From Streptomyces clavuligerus (GTDB lineage: Bacteria > Actinomycetota > Actinomycetes > Streptomycetales > Streptomycetaceae), in assembly GCF_005519465.1 (NCBI RefSeq), contig NZ_CP027859.1:496001-560000 (forward strand): DNA of 64,000 nt. The letters run 5' to 3'. Of the stretch, positions 7,487 to 16,349 are shown in pieces. Numbering within the stretch: position 1 is the first letter of the stretch; every line of letters begins with the position of its first letter. Under the pieces are notes generated by a model. It saw only the letters and a program-made list of their open reading frames with translations. It was not told where the DNA came from and did no database searches. A program made the position numbers and the translations under genes.

Positions 7487-9282
7487 CGAGGGCTCCCGGA
7501 CGTCTGCGTCGCGACCTCGCGGAGGTGCTGGTCGAGTTGGCTCGCCATCGTGGCGAGGGTGGAGTCCATGCCGAGCAGGACCTGGTCCAGTCCGAGCCTG
7601 ACGCCGAATTCGCGTTCGACGATGAAGAGCACTTCGAGCGCGATGAGCGAATCGACTCCCATCATCGCGAACGAACTCTCGGGATCTATGGTCTCCGGCG
7701 CGCGCGACAGGATCCGTGCGAGGCTCCCGCGTATCACGTCGATGATGCACTCGACGCGCTCTTCGCCCTCCAGCTCGCCCAACCGCCCCAGGGCCAATCC
7801 CTGCGGCTGCGCTGCGGCGAGCGGCTCCAGCGTGGGACGTGCTCCGACCCATGGCAGCGCATCCGCTCCCGCGTCGTCCCAGGAGACCACGGTGAGGTTC
7901 GGCTGATCCTGGGACAACGCCATGTCGACGGCTGAGAGCACCTGGTCGACGGTCAGCCGCCGCAGGCCCAGCCGCTGCCACACGTCGTGGAGCCGCGCCC
8001 CCTCCGGTGTGGCGCCGAAGCCGACCTCGCCGACGGGTCCCCACGCGATGCTGACGGCACGGACCCGGCCCCTGTGCAGGCGACGTGCCACGCCGTCGAG
8101 CACGGCGTTCGCCGCCGCGTAGTTGGCCTGTCCCGGGGACCCGAGCGTGGCGGCCGCGGACGAGAAGAGAACCATCGCTTCGGCACCCAGGTCCTCGGCC
8201 AGCTCGCTGAGGAGCAGCGCGCCGCCGGCCTTCGTCGCGAGCAGCACCCGATTCTGCTCACCGGTGGCGGTCATCAGCGAGGACACGCATGACCGTCCGT
8301 TCATTCGCCAGTTCGAAGCGAGATGGAACACGCCTCCGACGGCATCGCCGCGCTGCCGCAGGCGGGCCGTGAGCGTGCGCACCGCCGCCGGGTCCCCGAT
8401 GTCCAGGACCTCGTACTCCACGCCGCATCCCAGCTCCTCAAGCAGGTGGATGTTGCGTTCGCGCTCGGCGTCGAGCGGACTTCGACCGAGGATCAGCAGC
8501 CGCTTCGCCCCGCGGCGGGCGAGCCCGCGCTCGATCTCGAAGCTCAGTCCCGCCGCCCCGCCACTGACGATCTGCAGGCGCTCCGTCGAAAGGCTCTGGT
8601 TGATCGCGGTGGGCGGCAGCGACGAGGCACGCAGGCGGGCCACGAGCGGGCCGTCGTCCTGGAGCAGGATCTCGTCCTCCGTCGAGTCGGAGAGCAGGTA
8701 GTCCGACAGCATTCGGCCGGCCGTGGCCGGGTCTTCGACGTCCAGGTCGACGAGGCCACCCCAGCTGTCGGGGCTCTCGGCGGCGTGGCACCGGCCCAGT
8801 GCCCAGGCGAAGTCATGTTCGGGCCTGACGACATCGCGGGTCCCCGAGCCGTGGAGTCCTGTACGCGTCACGATCCACACTCTCGCCCTCGGCCGGGACG
8901 CCACCGTCTGGCATGCGTGCACCACCGCGTCGGCCCACGCCCAGCTCGCGTCGTCGGCTACATCGGGTCCGCGCAGCGGCGCGGTCTCGTCCACGAAGAA
9001 CACATGACGCTGATCGGCTCCGGCGCGGTAGTCATGGGACTCCGCGGACTCCGTCGCCACGTCCACGCGCCTGACGCCGACGCCCGGGGCGGTCCCCCGC
9101 AGCGTCGCGGCCAGTGCGTCGGCGCACCGACTCGGCCCCCACGACAGGACGAACCACTCCGCACGCATCGCCGCACCCGGTTGAGGTTCAAACGCGGGTG
9201 TCTTCTCCCAGTGCGGGGTGAGGATACGGGTCGGATCGTCTTCGACGTCGTCGACCCGGACTTGTGGTGAACCCGTGGTCAT
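7483..9282 (-). CDS. KR-ACP didomain protein (polyketide synthase fragment type)
   Basis: This 599-residue protein looks like the C-terminal half of a modular PKS: a KR structural subdomain (about 1-230), a catalytic KR (about 235-460) and an acyl carrier protein (about 510-590) with the phosphopantetheine serine S545 in MGVDSL. The KR tetrad is present: K351, S375, Y388 and N392 of NYAAAN. The NADPH-binding loop is SGGAAGLS at 240-247, whereas the usual pattern is TGGxGxLG; two glycines are replaced, so ketoreduction may be weakened or cofactor use changed. There is no KS or AT domain on the chain. It starts in a 4-bp overlap with the monooxygenase gene and ends in another with the ketosynthase. 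Confidence 0.88.
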   Translation of the reverse strand: MTTGSPQVRVDDVEDDPTRILTPHWEKTPAFEPQPGAAMRAEWFVLSWGPSRCADALAATLRGTAPGVGVRRVDVATESAESHDYRAGADQRHVFFVDETAPLRGPDVADDASWAWADAVVHACQTVASRPRARVWIVTRTGLHGSGTRDVVRPEHDFAWALGRCHAAESPDSWGGLVDLDVEDPATAGRMLSDYLLSDSTEDEILLQDDGPLVARLRASSLPPTAINQSLSTERLQIVSGGAAGLSFEIERGLARRGAKRLLILGRSPLDAERERNIHLLEELGCGVEYEVLDIGDPAAVRTLTARLRQRGDAVGGVFHLASNWRMNGRSCVSSLMTATGEQNRVLLATKAGGALLLSELAEDLGAEAMVLFSSAAATLGSPGQANYAAANAVLDGVARRLHRGRVRAVSIAWGPVGEVGFGATPEGARLHDVWQRLGLRRLTVDQVLSAVDMALSQDQPNLTVVSWDDAGADALPWVGARPTLEPLAAAQPQGLALGRLGELEGEERVECIIDVIRGSLARILSRAPETIDPESSFAMMGVDSLIALEVLFIVEREFGVRLGLDQVLLGMDSTLATMASQLDQHLREVATQTSGSPR

Positions 9283-10349
9283 CGTTGGCTCCCCCTGATC
9301 GGCTCTTGGGTGACGGACTCGTTCAGCTCGGCGAGGTACGGCAACTGCAGATGGACCTGCTCGCTTCGCAGCCCGAAGTCCACAAGGCAGGCGACCTCGT
9401 CGACGCCCAGCTCGCGCACGGTCTTGATCGTCGTAAGCGCGTCCTCGACCGTGCCGATGAGTGACCGGCCGTCAAGGGCGCGCTGGAAGTGGGCCCGTAC
9501 GAACTCATCGAGGTAGCGGGCGCTCAGCCGGTCGAGGTCGACGCTGCGGTTCCTCGCGGTGGCCAGACCTCGGGCCAGTGGTGCGATGGTCTTGAGGTAG
9601 TCGCAGTAGGGGTCTCTGACGACATCGATCACCTCGTCCCGGTCCTGGCCGAGGAAGGTGTGCAGCATGAGCGCGACGCGGCCGTCTGCGGGGGCGTGAC
9701 CGGCCGCCGCGAACTCCTGGCGGTAGGCCGTGATGTTCTCCTGAAGCTTTTGCAGGTTACCGTCGAGGATATGGGTCAGCACCCCGTCTCCTCGGCGGCC
9801 GGCGCTGCGGAATGTCTCGATGCTCTGCGTGGCAGCGATCCACACCGGGAGGTCCTGCCGCACCGGACGGGGCAAGGCTCGCACCCTGATGTCCTCACCG
9901 GTCCCCGAACGGGCGTCGTGCGGACCGCCGAGCCACAGGGCTCGCACGTGGTCGATCAGTTCGAAGAGCAGGGCATGCCGCCGTCCGTAGCGATCGGGGA
10001 AGAAGGCGAAGTCGTCCGGCGACCAGCCGGAGGCGAACCCGACTTCCAATCGTCCTCGGCAGAGGTTGTCGAGGACCGCCAGGTCCTCGGCCATCCGCAG
10101 CGGGTCGTGCAGCGTGGCGACCAGACTTCCCGTACGGAGTGTCAGGTGTTCCGTACGGGACGCGACGGCCGCCAGCAGCAGCACCGGGTTCGGGAACGGG
10201 GCACCGAAGGTCGAGAAGTGACGCTCGGGCAGCCAGATTCCGGAGAATCCCTCCCGGTCCGCGAACTCGGCCAGTTCAAGGACGGTCCGGTACTGGTCCG
10301 CGGCGTTCGGCTCAAGCGCGCCGGAGAAGAACATCAGGCTCAGTCGCAT
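9279..10349 (-). CDS. Luciferase-like monooxygenase, MupA/Atu3671-type
   Basis: This 356-residue TIM-barrel flavin-dependent monooxygenase starts MRLSLMFFSGAL and contains GIWLPERHFSTFG, TGSLVATLHDPLRMAEDLAV and VGFASGWSPDDF. These are characteristic of the LLM subfamily found in PKS and NRPS clusters. Such enzymes use reduced flavin and oxygen to oxidise a carrier-bound chain; which carbon is attacked here is unknown. The ATG at 10349 overlaps the 3' end of the KAS III gene by 10 bp, and its stop overlaps the start of KR-ACP in ATGA. The likely substrate is therefore an acyl chain on the neighbouring ACP. Confidence 0.87.
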   Translation of the reverse strand: MRLSLMFFSGALEPNAADQYRTVLELAEFADREGFSGIWLPERHFSTFGAPFPNPVLLLAAVASRTEHLTLRTGSLVATLHDPLRMAEDLAVLDNLCRGRLEVGFASGWSPDDFAFFPDRYGRRHALLFELIDHVRALWLGGPHDARSGTGEDIRVRALPRPVRQDLPVWIAATQSIETFRSAGRRGDGVLTHILDGNLQKLQENITAYRQEFAAAGHAPADGRVALMLHTFLGQDRDEVIDVVRDPYCDYLKTIAPLARGLATARNRSVDLDRLSARYLDEFVRAHFQRALDGRSLIGTVEDALTTIKTVRELGVDEVACLVDFGLRSEQVHLQLPYLAELNESVTQEPIRGSQR

Positions 10350-11485
10350 GGGCTCGCCCCCACGTCGGACGATCCGGACGGCGTGTCGTGGACGGGGTTT
10401 TCCCGGCTGCCTTCCACGTAGGAGAAGCCGCCGTACATGAATTTGGTTGCCTCCGCCCCGAGTACGCCGAGCACCTGTCCGGGCTCCAGTACGTGCTGCT
10501 CGCGAACGCTGTGCAGCCCGATCCACGTCGAAGCGGAGCCGGTGTTCCCGTAGTCGGCGGCGCAGTTGTGGAACTTCTTCGCCGGGATGCCCAGGATGGG
10601 AGCGAGCAATTCGCCCATGCGGCCGTTCGCCTGATGCGTCAGGTAACGATCGACCTGCGGCTCGTCCAGGCCGATCGACCTCAGGGCCTCGAAGCCCGCG
10701 CGGAACAGGTCGAGGCCATCCTCACGGGCCAGTGTGTACTCGTTGATGAAGTTTCTCGAACCCGGCTGGTCCGTATCATGTGCCGGCCTTGAGGAGCCAC
10801 CCGTGGCAAGGCTGAAGCCGGAGGGCTTCCGCAGACCGAGGGTTCCGAAATAGGTGTTCGCGAGATGGGCGCCGCCCCCTGTGTAGCGGGAGAGGACAAC
10901 CGCGCCGGCCCCGTCACCCATCTGTGCCGCGTTCACCAACTGGCCCCGGTCCGTGACGGCTTCGTCGACGTCGAACAACACGGACCCCGTCTCGCTGCCG
11001 ACGACGCACACGCAGTCCGCCGCCATCGATGTCAGCATCGAGCCAGCGATCATCAGTGCGTTGGCGAAGCCCGTGCAGGCCTGCCGCAGTTCCATGTACT
11101 GCCCGGAGTAACCGAGGAGATCGGCGACCCACGAGACGTTCGGCGGCAGCAGCGTGTGTGGTGAAGTCGTGTGCCCGATGAGGAGGTCCACGTCATCGAT
11201 CGTGAGCCCGGCCTGTTCGAGTGCGGAGCAAATCGCCCGCCCGCTCAGCTCCGGGTTCGTGTCGCCCGCGCGGGGCAGCTCACGTGCGGCGGCGAGATCG
11301 CGGGACAGAAATCGCTGGTACACACCCAGCTGGTCCGCTATCTTCCCCACGAACTCGGACCGGTGCTTGTCGTTCCCCAGAGCGATGAATTGCACCATGT
11401 CGTCGTTCGTCACCGGCGACCCCGGCATGGAGACGCCGGTTCCGAGTACATCAAGCTGAACGGGCATCATCCGGAATGCTGTCAT
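10340..11485 (-). CDS. Beta-ketoacyl-ACP synthase III-like enzyme
   Basis: This 381-residue thiolase-fold enzyme has the FabH triad C137 (RQACTGF), H284 (THQANGRM) and N314 (GNTGSAST). Family members either start chains from acyl-CoA or join or transfer acyl groups. The ATG at 11485 is chosen because AGAGGTGA lies 8 nt upstream, overlapping the desaturase stop; a GTG at 11497 overlapping that stop in GTGA is an alternative that adds four residues. Together with the FabF-type enzyme and KR-ACP it could make a short dedicated fatty acid or polyketide line. The C-terminal tail is rich in Ser, Gly and Asp. Confidence 0.88.
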   Translation of the reverse strand: MTAFRMMPVQLDVLGTGVSMPGSPVTNDDMVQFIALGNDKHRSEFVGKIADQLGVYQRFLSRDLAAARELPRAGDTNPELSGRAICSALEQAGLTIDDVDLLIGHTTSPHTLLPPNVSWVADLLGYSGQYMELRQACTGFANALMIAGSMLTSMAADCVCVVGSETGSVLFDVDEAVTDRGQLVNAAQMGDGAGAVVLSRYTGGGAHLANTYFGTLGLRKPSGFSLATGGSSRPAHDTDQPGSRNFINEYTLAREDGLDLFRAGFEALRSIGLDEPQVDRYLTHQANGRMGELLAPILGIPAKKFHNCAADYGNTGSASTWIGLHSVREQHVLEPGQVLGVLGAEATKFMYGGFSYVEGSRENPVHDTPSGSSDVGASPCD

Positions 11486-11493
11486 TGACCCGG

Positions 11494-12414
11494 TCACCTC
11501 TCGGCCCCGGCTGGCCCGCTCTTACACGTCACGGGGAGGAACAGGGGGTTGGTGACAAAACGCCGGGCAAAGGCCATGGTGAAGCTGCGCTCATAAGGAA
11601 CACCACGGGCGAGGAAATCATCGCGCAGAATCTTGCTCACCTTGACCAGCCTCGGTCCGGGCACCGCGGGATAAGCGTGGTGCTCGGCGTGCCGATTGGC
11701 ACCACTGAGGAACATCTGACCAAAGGCATCGCAGTCGAAGGAAGTGGACGCCTGGAGGGTGTTGTCCGCCACCAAACCCTGGTGGTAGACGATGTCGTTC
11801 AGACTGCCGAGGACGGCCCCCGCCACGATCGTCAGCAACAGGAAGCTCGATTGCGCGCTGGGCAGCACCATGCAGAGCGTCGCGTAGAACGCCACCGCAG
11901 CGATCGGTCCCCATACCGACCTGACCACGTTGTTGTGCTTCAAAGCGATGAACGGAGCGCGCACCAGCAGGAAGATCGGTGCGCCGAAGACGGACGCGGC
12001 CGTGAGGAGGGCCATTGTGACCGGCGCGGACCGCTGGGGAAAGATGACCTCCTGGGGATCGGCTTCCGTGCGGAACCTGGAGTGATGGGTCAGGTGCGCC
12101 GCGCGGTAGCCCGGGTATGACGTCCCGACGACTACGGAAATCACCTCCCCGAGCAGTCGGTTCGCCCTTCCGCTGCGGGCCAGATGCCCATGTGCCGACT
12201 CGTGCATCAACCCGAAGATTCCGATGAACTGGAGAGCGCCGAACACCACGAAGACGACCTTGACGAGCACGGTGAGCGGACCTGAATACGTCGACCCGAC
12301 GGCTATCGCGAAGATCAGCATTGCTGCATAGCAGAGAAGTTTCCATGGTTGCCAAGCGACAGGGACGAAGTGCTCCGGGGCCAAGTCGCCCCGCCGACTG
12401 AATGTGGACACCAT
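11494..12414 (-). CDS. Fatty acid desaturase (membrane di-iron)
   Basis: This 306-residue desaturase has the three histidine boxes in order: HESAHGH (71-77), HLTHH (107-111) and HAEHH (242-246). Pairs of hydrophobic helices lie at about 25-70 and 125-215. It should introduce a double bond, or an equivalent oxidation, into an acyl chain using oxygen. The ATG at 12414 is preceded by GGAAGGTGA; the frame stays open upstream but the extension has no coding character. It is the first gene of the seven-gene minus-strand operon, so the operon promoter should lie in the AT-richer 585 bp upstream. Confidence 0.88.
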   Translation of the reverse strand: MVSTFSRRGDLAPEHFVPVAWQPWKLLCYAAMLIFAIAVGSTYSGPLTVLVKVVFVVFGALQFIGIFGLMHESAHGHLARSGRANRLLGEVISVVVGTSYPGYRAAHLTHHSRFRTEADPQEVIFPQRSAPVTMALLTAASVFGAPIFLLVRAPFIALKHNNVVRSVWGPIAAVAFYATLCMVLPSAQSSFLLLTIVAGAVLGSLNDIVYHQGLVADNTLQASTSFDCDAFGQMFLSGANRHAEHHAYPAVPGPRLVKVSKILRDDFLARGVPYERSFTMAFARRFVTNPLFLPVTCKSGPAGAER

Positions 12415-13000
12415 CTGAAGATTCACCTTCCCCCGATCAATCTTCGATCTTCGATTCGCCAGCCTACATTGTCGAGAGTTCGATGTGGAGGCTACCGATA
12501 TTCGTGATTTGTTGGTCGATTTACTTGTGTGGCGCGTGTCTGCATATGTTGCGCCTGTAAAATCAAGGGGAAATTGAGTATCTGCAGGGCGAGTGGTGGC
12601 ATCGGATTTTTTTCTGCTTCCATGAAAGAGCTGTGCACCCGGGACGGCCTGTCCCACGGTCCGGGCAGGCCGCCCCGGTCGCCGTACTGGGGAAGTTGAT
12701 GCCTATCGCCTCGTGATACGCATCCAGCGACAGACCGACTCGTTCGCAATGGACCCCTCAGGAGCAGCCCGACGGGTATCGGACGTATCGATCACGGTCC
12801 GGGCCGTGGCGACGGTGCCGGTGGGGGGAGAGAGGCGGCACGGGAGGACCTGTTCCCTCTTCGCCGCTTCGTGGGATGCATGGGGTCGCCCGGGCCGTCC
12901 GCCGGGTCACCGCGACGGCCACTCGCACCGGGGCAGTGATCCACCGTTCATTACCCAATGGTCACAAGACCATCAACTTGCGTCCCTACGTTGGACTGCC
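12415..13000. promoter_or_regulatory. AT-rich divergent intergenic region
   Basis: No credible gene lies in these 586 bp. The stretch 12420-12610 is clearly richer in A and T than its surroundings and should hold the promoter of the minus-strand desaturase operon. The heptamer TCTTCGA is directly repeated at 12441-12447 and 12448-12454, about 27-34 nt upstream of the desaturase ATG, and could be a regulator site. The plus-strand metalloprotease promoter should lie in the last 100 bp; no clear -35/-10 pair was seen. Confidence 0.45.
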
Positions 13001-13816
13001 ATGAAGCGAAAGTTCATGCGCAAGACGTGCGGTGCGGTGATCGCCACCTGTGCCGTCCTCGGCGTCCTCACCCCCTCCGCCCCCAGCGCGGTGGCCGCGG
13101 AGAAGCCGGTCATCAATGTCCTGGTGCTCTGCACTTCGAACGCGGAGCGGGAGGCCGGAGGGGTGAAGAAGGTACGGGACATCGTCAAGCGATCCGTCGA
13201 CTACACCAACAATGCCTTCGACAACAGCGAGGCCAACGCCGAGATCCGCATTACGGGTGTCGTGCGGGCCCCGGACTTCGGACCATGGGCAGACGACAAC
13301 GACCGCATCTACGACTACCTCTCCGCGACCCCGAAGTCAGTGGCAAAGCTCCGTGACCGGCACCGTGCCGACGTGATCGCGATCATTCCCGATAATTTCG
13401 GCGGCATGGCCTACATCGGCGAACGTGGACGCCCGCTGCCGCCCGAGGCTCCGGGGATGGAGGGTGCCAGTATGGTGCTCGGCCACGATCTGCTCGGCAA
13501 GGAACCGGACACCTTCGCCCATGAACTGGGGCACCTGCTCGGCCTCGACCATGACCGCCACGTCAGCCCGGATCCGGGAGACGGCTACGACCACGCCCGC
13601 GGCTACGTCGCGCCCAGCAAGAAGTGGCGCACCATCATGGCCTACGAAGACACATGCCTGGACGCAGGCACGTCGTGCCCCGTCGTTCCGTACTTCTCCA
13701 ACCCGGATCTGAACATCAATGGTGAACCGCTGGGCAAGCCCGTCGGCCAGGACGGCCAGGCCCACGCCGTGAGCATGATCAACGAATCCGCCTCCATCGT
13801 CGCCGCCTACCGATAG
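13001..13816 (+). CDS. Secreted zinc metalloprotease with HExxHxxGxxHD motif
   Basis: This 271-residue protein has an N-terminal signal peptide (basic MKRKFMRK, hydrophobic core, cleavage probably after about residue 33). The zinc-binding motif HELGHLLGLDHD (174-185) gives three zinc ligands and a catalytic glutamate, as in metzincins. RTIMAYEDTC downstream supplies the expected Met-turn. The fold is reprolysin-like; it probably cleaves proteins outside the cell. The ATG at 13001 gives a complete signal peptide; the frame is open upstream but without a plausible secretion signal. It stands alone, between the lipid operon and the CHAT-lectin pair. Confidence 0.88.
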   Translation: MKRKFMRKTCGAVIATCAVLGVLTPSAPSAVAAEKPVINVLVLCTSNAEREAGGVKKVRDIVKRSVDYTNNAFDNSEANAEIRITGVVRAPDFGPWADDNDRIYDYLSATPKSVAKLRDRHRADVIAIIPDNFGGMAYIGERGRPLPPEAPGMEGASMVLGHDLLGKEPDTFAHELGHLLGLDHDRHVSPDPGDGYDHARGYVAPSKKWRTIMAYEDTCLDAGTSCPVVPYFSNPDLNINGEPLGKPVGQDGQAHAVSMINESASIVAAYR

Positions 13817-14007
13817 CCGGGCACGAGCACCCATCGACACCACTCCACGTATGCGCGTGCGAGGTCACTCCTCCAACGGCCGAAAACGTATGGATCACCA
13901 CCGGGACGGCCGGATAGCTGCACGCGGTCGGCCCGCGGTGATTTCCGTCGCCGCGGGCGCTGCCCTGCCCAGTGCCCGCGGGCGGCGAACGCAGACACTG
14001 GGCAGCG

Positions 14008-14787
14008 TCAACCCGGTCGTTCGACGCCCGGAATTCGCCCGGACCGGGCCTGCGGAGCGGAGAGGCGCCACCACTGGTCGTCGTACTCCTCACCGCAGGA
14101 CACCTGCGCCGCGGGCCGGTCCGCCGCGGGGCCCTGCACCACCAGGCACCTGGCGGCGCCGATGACGCGCAGCATGAAGCGCCCCGCCCGGTCGCCGGTC
14201 CCCCACAGCAGCTCCCAGTGCCGCCCCTCGGGACCGCCGGCGCAGCCGAGCTGGCGGGCGGGGGAGAGGTTCTGCCGACCTGTCACGGCCAGGCACCGGC
14301 CACTGTGCGCGTTGCGCAGGGTGTGGGTGGACGCGCTCCGCGGGGTCAGCGTCCACGTCCGGTCGGCGGCGGCGGTGCAGGTGTCCTGCACCGGAACGGC
14401 GTCGTCGGCGGTGTGGGGCACCCGCAGGCACAGACCGCTGCCGACGTTGACCAGCCGCCCGGTGAGGGCCGGCGGATCCGCCCCGTCGGAGCGGGGCGGC
14501 GTGGTGCCCGGGGCCGTCGCCGGGTCCGTGTTCCCGGGGGTGACGCCGGCGGTCCCGCCGCGCGTGTCCGGTCCGCCGTCCGGTCCGCCGCCCACCCAGA
14601 CGACGACCACGGTGGCCACGCACACCAGGGCGACCGCGCAGGCGGAGAGGACGCCCGCCCGATGCTCATGAAAGTTCACCTGGAGGTTTCCGCTGCCGCG
14701 CTGCACCCCGGCCGGGCCGTGGAAGACGTTCCCACCGGAGTCGTCCCCGGGCCGGTCGCCGTCCCCCGCGGCCCCGGCCCCGGTCAC
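14008..14787 (-). CDS. Membrane-anchored ricin-type lectin with N-terminal RHIM/amyloid-like motif
   Basis: In this 259-residue protein the N-terminal cytoplasmic part carries NVFHGPAGVQRGSGNLQVN at 20-38. One transmembrane helix follows (about 45-66), then a Pro/Thr/Gly-rich linker and a ricin-type beta-trefoil (about 105-245) with three degenerate QxW repeats: DRTW, GRHW and DQWW. The predicted topology places the lectin outside and the motif inside. The 19-residue motif recurs with identical spacing at the C-terminus of the CHAT protein encoded just upstream. The start overlaps that gene's stop in ATGA. Such motifs resemble bacterial amyloid signalling sequences that couple a sensor to an effector. 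The ligand is unknown and the signalling role is inferred. Confidence 0.8.
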   Translation of the reverse strand: MTGAGAAGDGDRPGDDSGGNVFHGPAGVQRGSGNLQVNFHEHRAGVLSACAVALVCVATVVVVWVGGGPDGGPDTRGGTAGVTPGNTDPATAPGTTPPRSDGADPPALTGRLVNVGSGLCLRVPHTADDAVPVQDTCTAAADRTWTLTPRSASTHTLRNAHSGRCLAVTGRQNLSPARQLGCAGGPEGRHWELLWGTGDRAGRFMLRVIGAARCLVVQGPAADRPAAQVSCGEEYDDQWWRLSAPQARSGRIPGVERPG

Positions 14788-15566
14788 CGGCCGAAGCCGA
14801 ACCGGTTCACCTGGACACTGCCCTCGCCGGACTGGACCGCCGTCGGCCCGAGGAACACATTCCGCGTGTCGCCCCCGGCGGCCGGGGGCGACACCGCGCT
14901 CCCACCTCCGCCGTCGCCCTCGCCCTCGCGGGGAGGCGTCACCAGCCTGGTGGCGCCGGGGTCGGCGTCCGCGGCGCAGACCAGGACCGGTATGTCGTGG
15001 TCGGGCAGACCGTTCAGGGCGACGGCCGCCCGGCCCAGCAGATGAGCGGCCCGGACGGACTGTCCCTCGGCGACGGCGGCGTAGAACCGGGCGCCGTAGG
15101 CGATCGCGGCCATATCGCCCATGCGGTCGGACATGCCGACGGCGAACGGCACCGCGCCGACCAGCCCTTCGAGCTGGGCGGCGGACCGGCAGGAGTTGAG
15201 CAGCACCAGCAGCGGACGGTCGTCCACGGCCGCGACGGCGTCGGCGAAGGCACCGGCGGAGACGACGGCCCCCTCATGGAAGTCGTCCTCGTCCCGCTCG
15301 AAGGCGATCAGATCCCGCGCGCTGTGACCGGAGAAGTGCACGACCTGCGGACGGAACCGGACCAGGGCGTCCAGGAAGCCGTCCACCGTCGCGGCCGGAT
15401 GGACTTCCAGCTCGACCAGCTCCCGCAGGGTGGCGCTCCGCACGGCGTCGCGGATCCGCTGCTGCTCCCGTCCGACGCGGAGGTCGCCCTCCGGAGCGGC
15501 CGCCAGCAGCAGCACCCGCAGTCTCTCCGGCCGCGGGGCCCGCTTCCCGCCCGTCACCGTGCCCAT
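14784..15566 (-). CDS. CHAT-domain (caspase-like) protease with C-terminal RHIM/amyloid-like motif
   Basis: This 260-residue protein has a CHAT domain at about 15-205, with catalytic His81 in VVHFSGHSARD and Cys126 in LLNSCRSA, the dyad of caspase-like C14/CHAT peptidases. A low-complexity Gly/Glu linker leads to NVFLGPTAVQSGEGSVQVN at 236-254, only six residues from the end. The same motif begins the next gene, the membrane lectin; 12 of 19 positions are identical with no gap. The ATG at 15566 is preceded by a G-rich ribosome binding site. The simplest reading is a signalling pair in which motif co-assembly brings the protease to the membrane lectin. CHAT proteases are known bacterial conflict and cell-death effectors; the target here is unknown. 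Confidence 0.85.
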   Translation of the reverse strand: MGTVTGGKRAPRPERLRVLLLAAAPEGDLRVGREQQRIRDAVRSATLRELVELEVHPAATVDGFLDALVRFRPQVVHFSGHSARDLIAFERDEDDFHEGAVVSAGAFADAVAAVDDRPLLVLLNSCRSAAQLEGLVGAVPFAVGMSDRMGDMAAIAYGARFYAAVAEGQSVRAAHLLGRAAVALNGLPDHDIPVLVCAADADPGATRLVTPPREGEGDGGGGSAVSPPAAGGDTRNVFLGPTAVQSGEGSVQVNRFGFGR

Positions 15567-16349
15567 CGCAGTCCCCCCGCCGACGCGGACACCTCCTGGA
15601 TGCCTCTTCCCCTGCGCCGGCCTGCTTCATGCGGGACGCGCCAACCGTTCTCCAGCGCGGAGCGGGGTCACGACCTGGAGCGCGAGGGCCTCGGCCGCCG
15701 CCTCGCGCAGGGCGTGCCCGTTGATCGGGTTCCGCGATGTCAGATGGGCGATCGCACGGCCCGGCCACTCCGCGTCGCCAAGGCGGTGGGCGCCGCCCGC
15801 TCCGACGGTCTCGGACAGGCGACGGCCGGAGCCATGACCGCTCGTACCCGAGAACCCCGCACGGGCGGGGCCGACAGCGGTCCGGAATGCGAAAGGGTGT
15901 CCTGCGGGTTCCGGCCAGGGGTAGGTGATCCGGTCGGATGTTCCTTGCGATTTCCGTCGCTGCGTGCGGTGTGATCGCTGGGTAATCCCGGGCCGGGCTT
16001 GCTCCAGCACGAGCCGACAGCCCCGGAAGGGGGAGGCCCAGACGGTCACGGCGTGGGCTTCCCGGGTTTCGGCCCTCCAGGGCAGCGGAGCGTCCTCCCG
16101 GAGAACCCGCTCGCAGTGGTCCCGGGTCATGTCCGTGCGGTGCCCGTGCCTTCGCCCGACTCTCCGGCGGGAGTTCCCGCCCGTCCCCGGCTCCGAAGAC
16201 CGCGCGGTGCCGGCCCGGATCCGGCTTCGCAGGCTGGGCCAGGACACTACTGGCGCCGGGTGGGGGGCTCCCGCCCGGCGCCGGTGCCGTCGTGGTCGTC
16301 AGGGCCCCGGGGGCGCGGGAGTGCTCCCCCGCGCCCCGGGGGTGGGGTG
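15567..16349. other. Non-coding stretch upstream of CHAT gene
   Basis: Open frames of up to 200 codons occur on both strands, but none has codon use, motifs or a start site that I would trust. Apart from the terminator hairpin at 16304-16341, nothing was recognised. The promoter for the CHAT-lectin operon must lie here, close to 15567. Confidence 0.4.
16304..16341 (-). terminator. GC-rich hairpin after the YVTN/DUF11 gene
   Basis: GGGGCGCGGG and CCCGCGCCCC form a 10-bp stem around a short loop, extended by flanking C and G runs. It lies 8 bp beyond the stop codon of the minus-strand gene ending at 16350. There is no U-tract, as is usual for Streptomyces terminators. Confidence 0.6.

Noticed and set aside
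15627..16247. 206-codon minus-strand frame upstream of the CHAT gene
   Set aside because: No motif, poor codon pattern and no ribosome binding site; cannot be supported.
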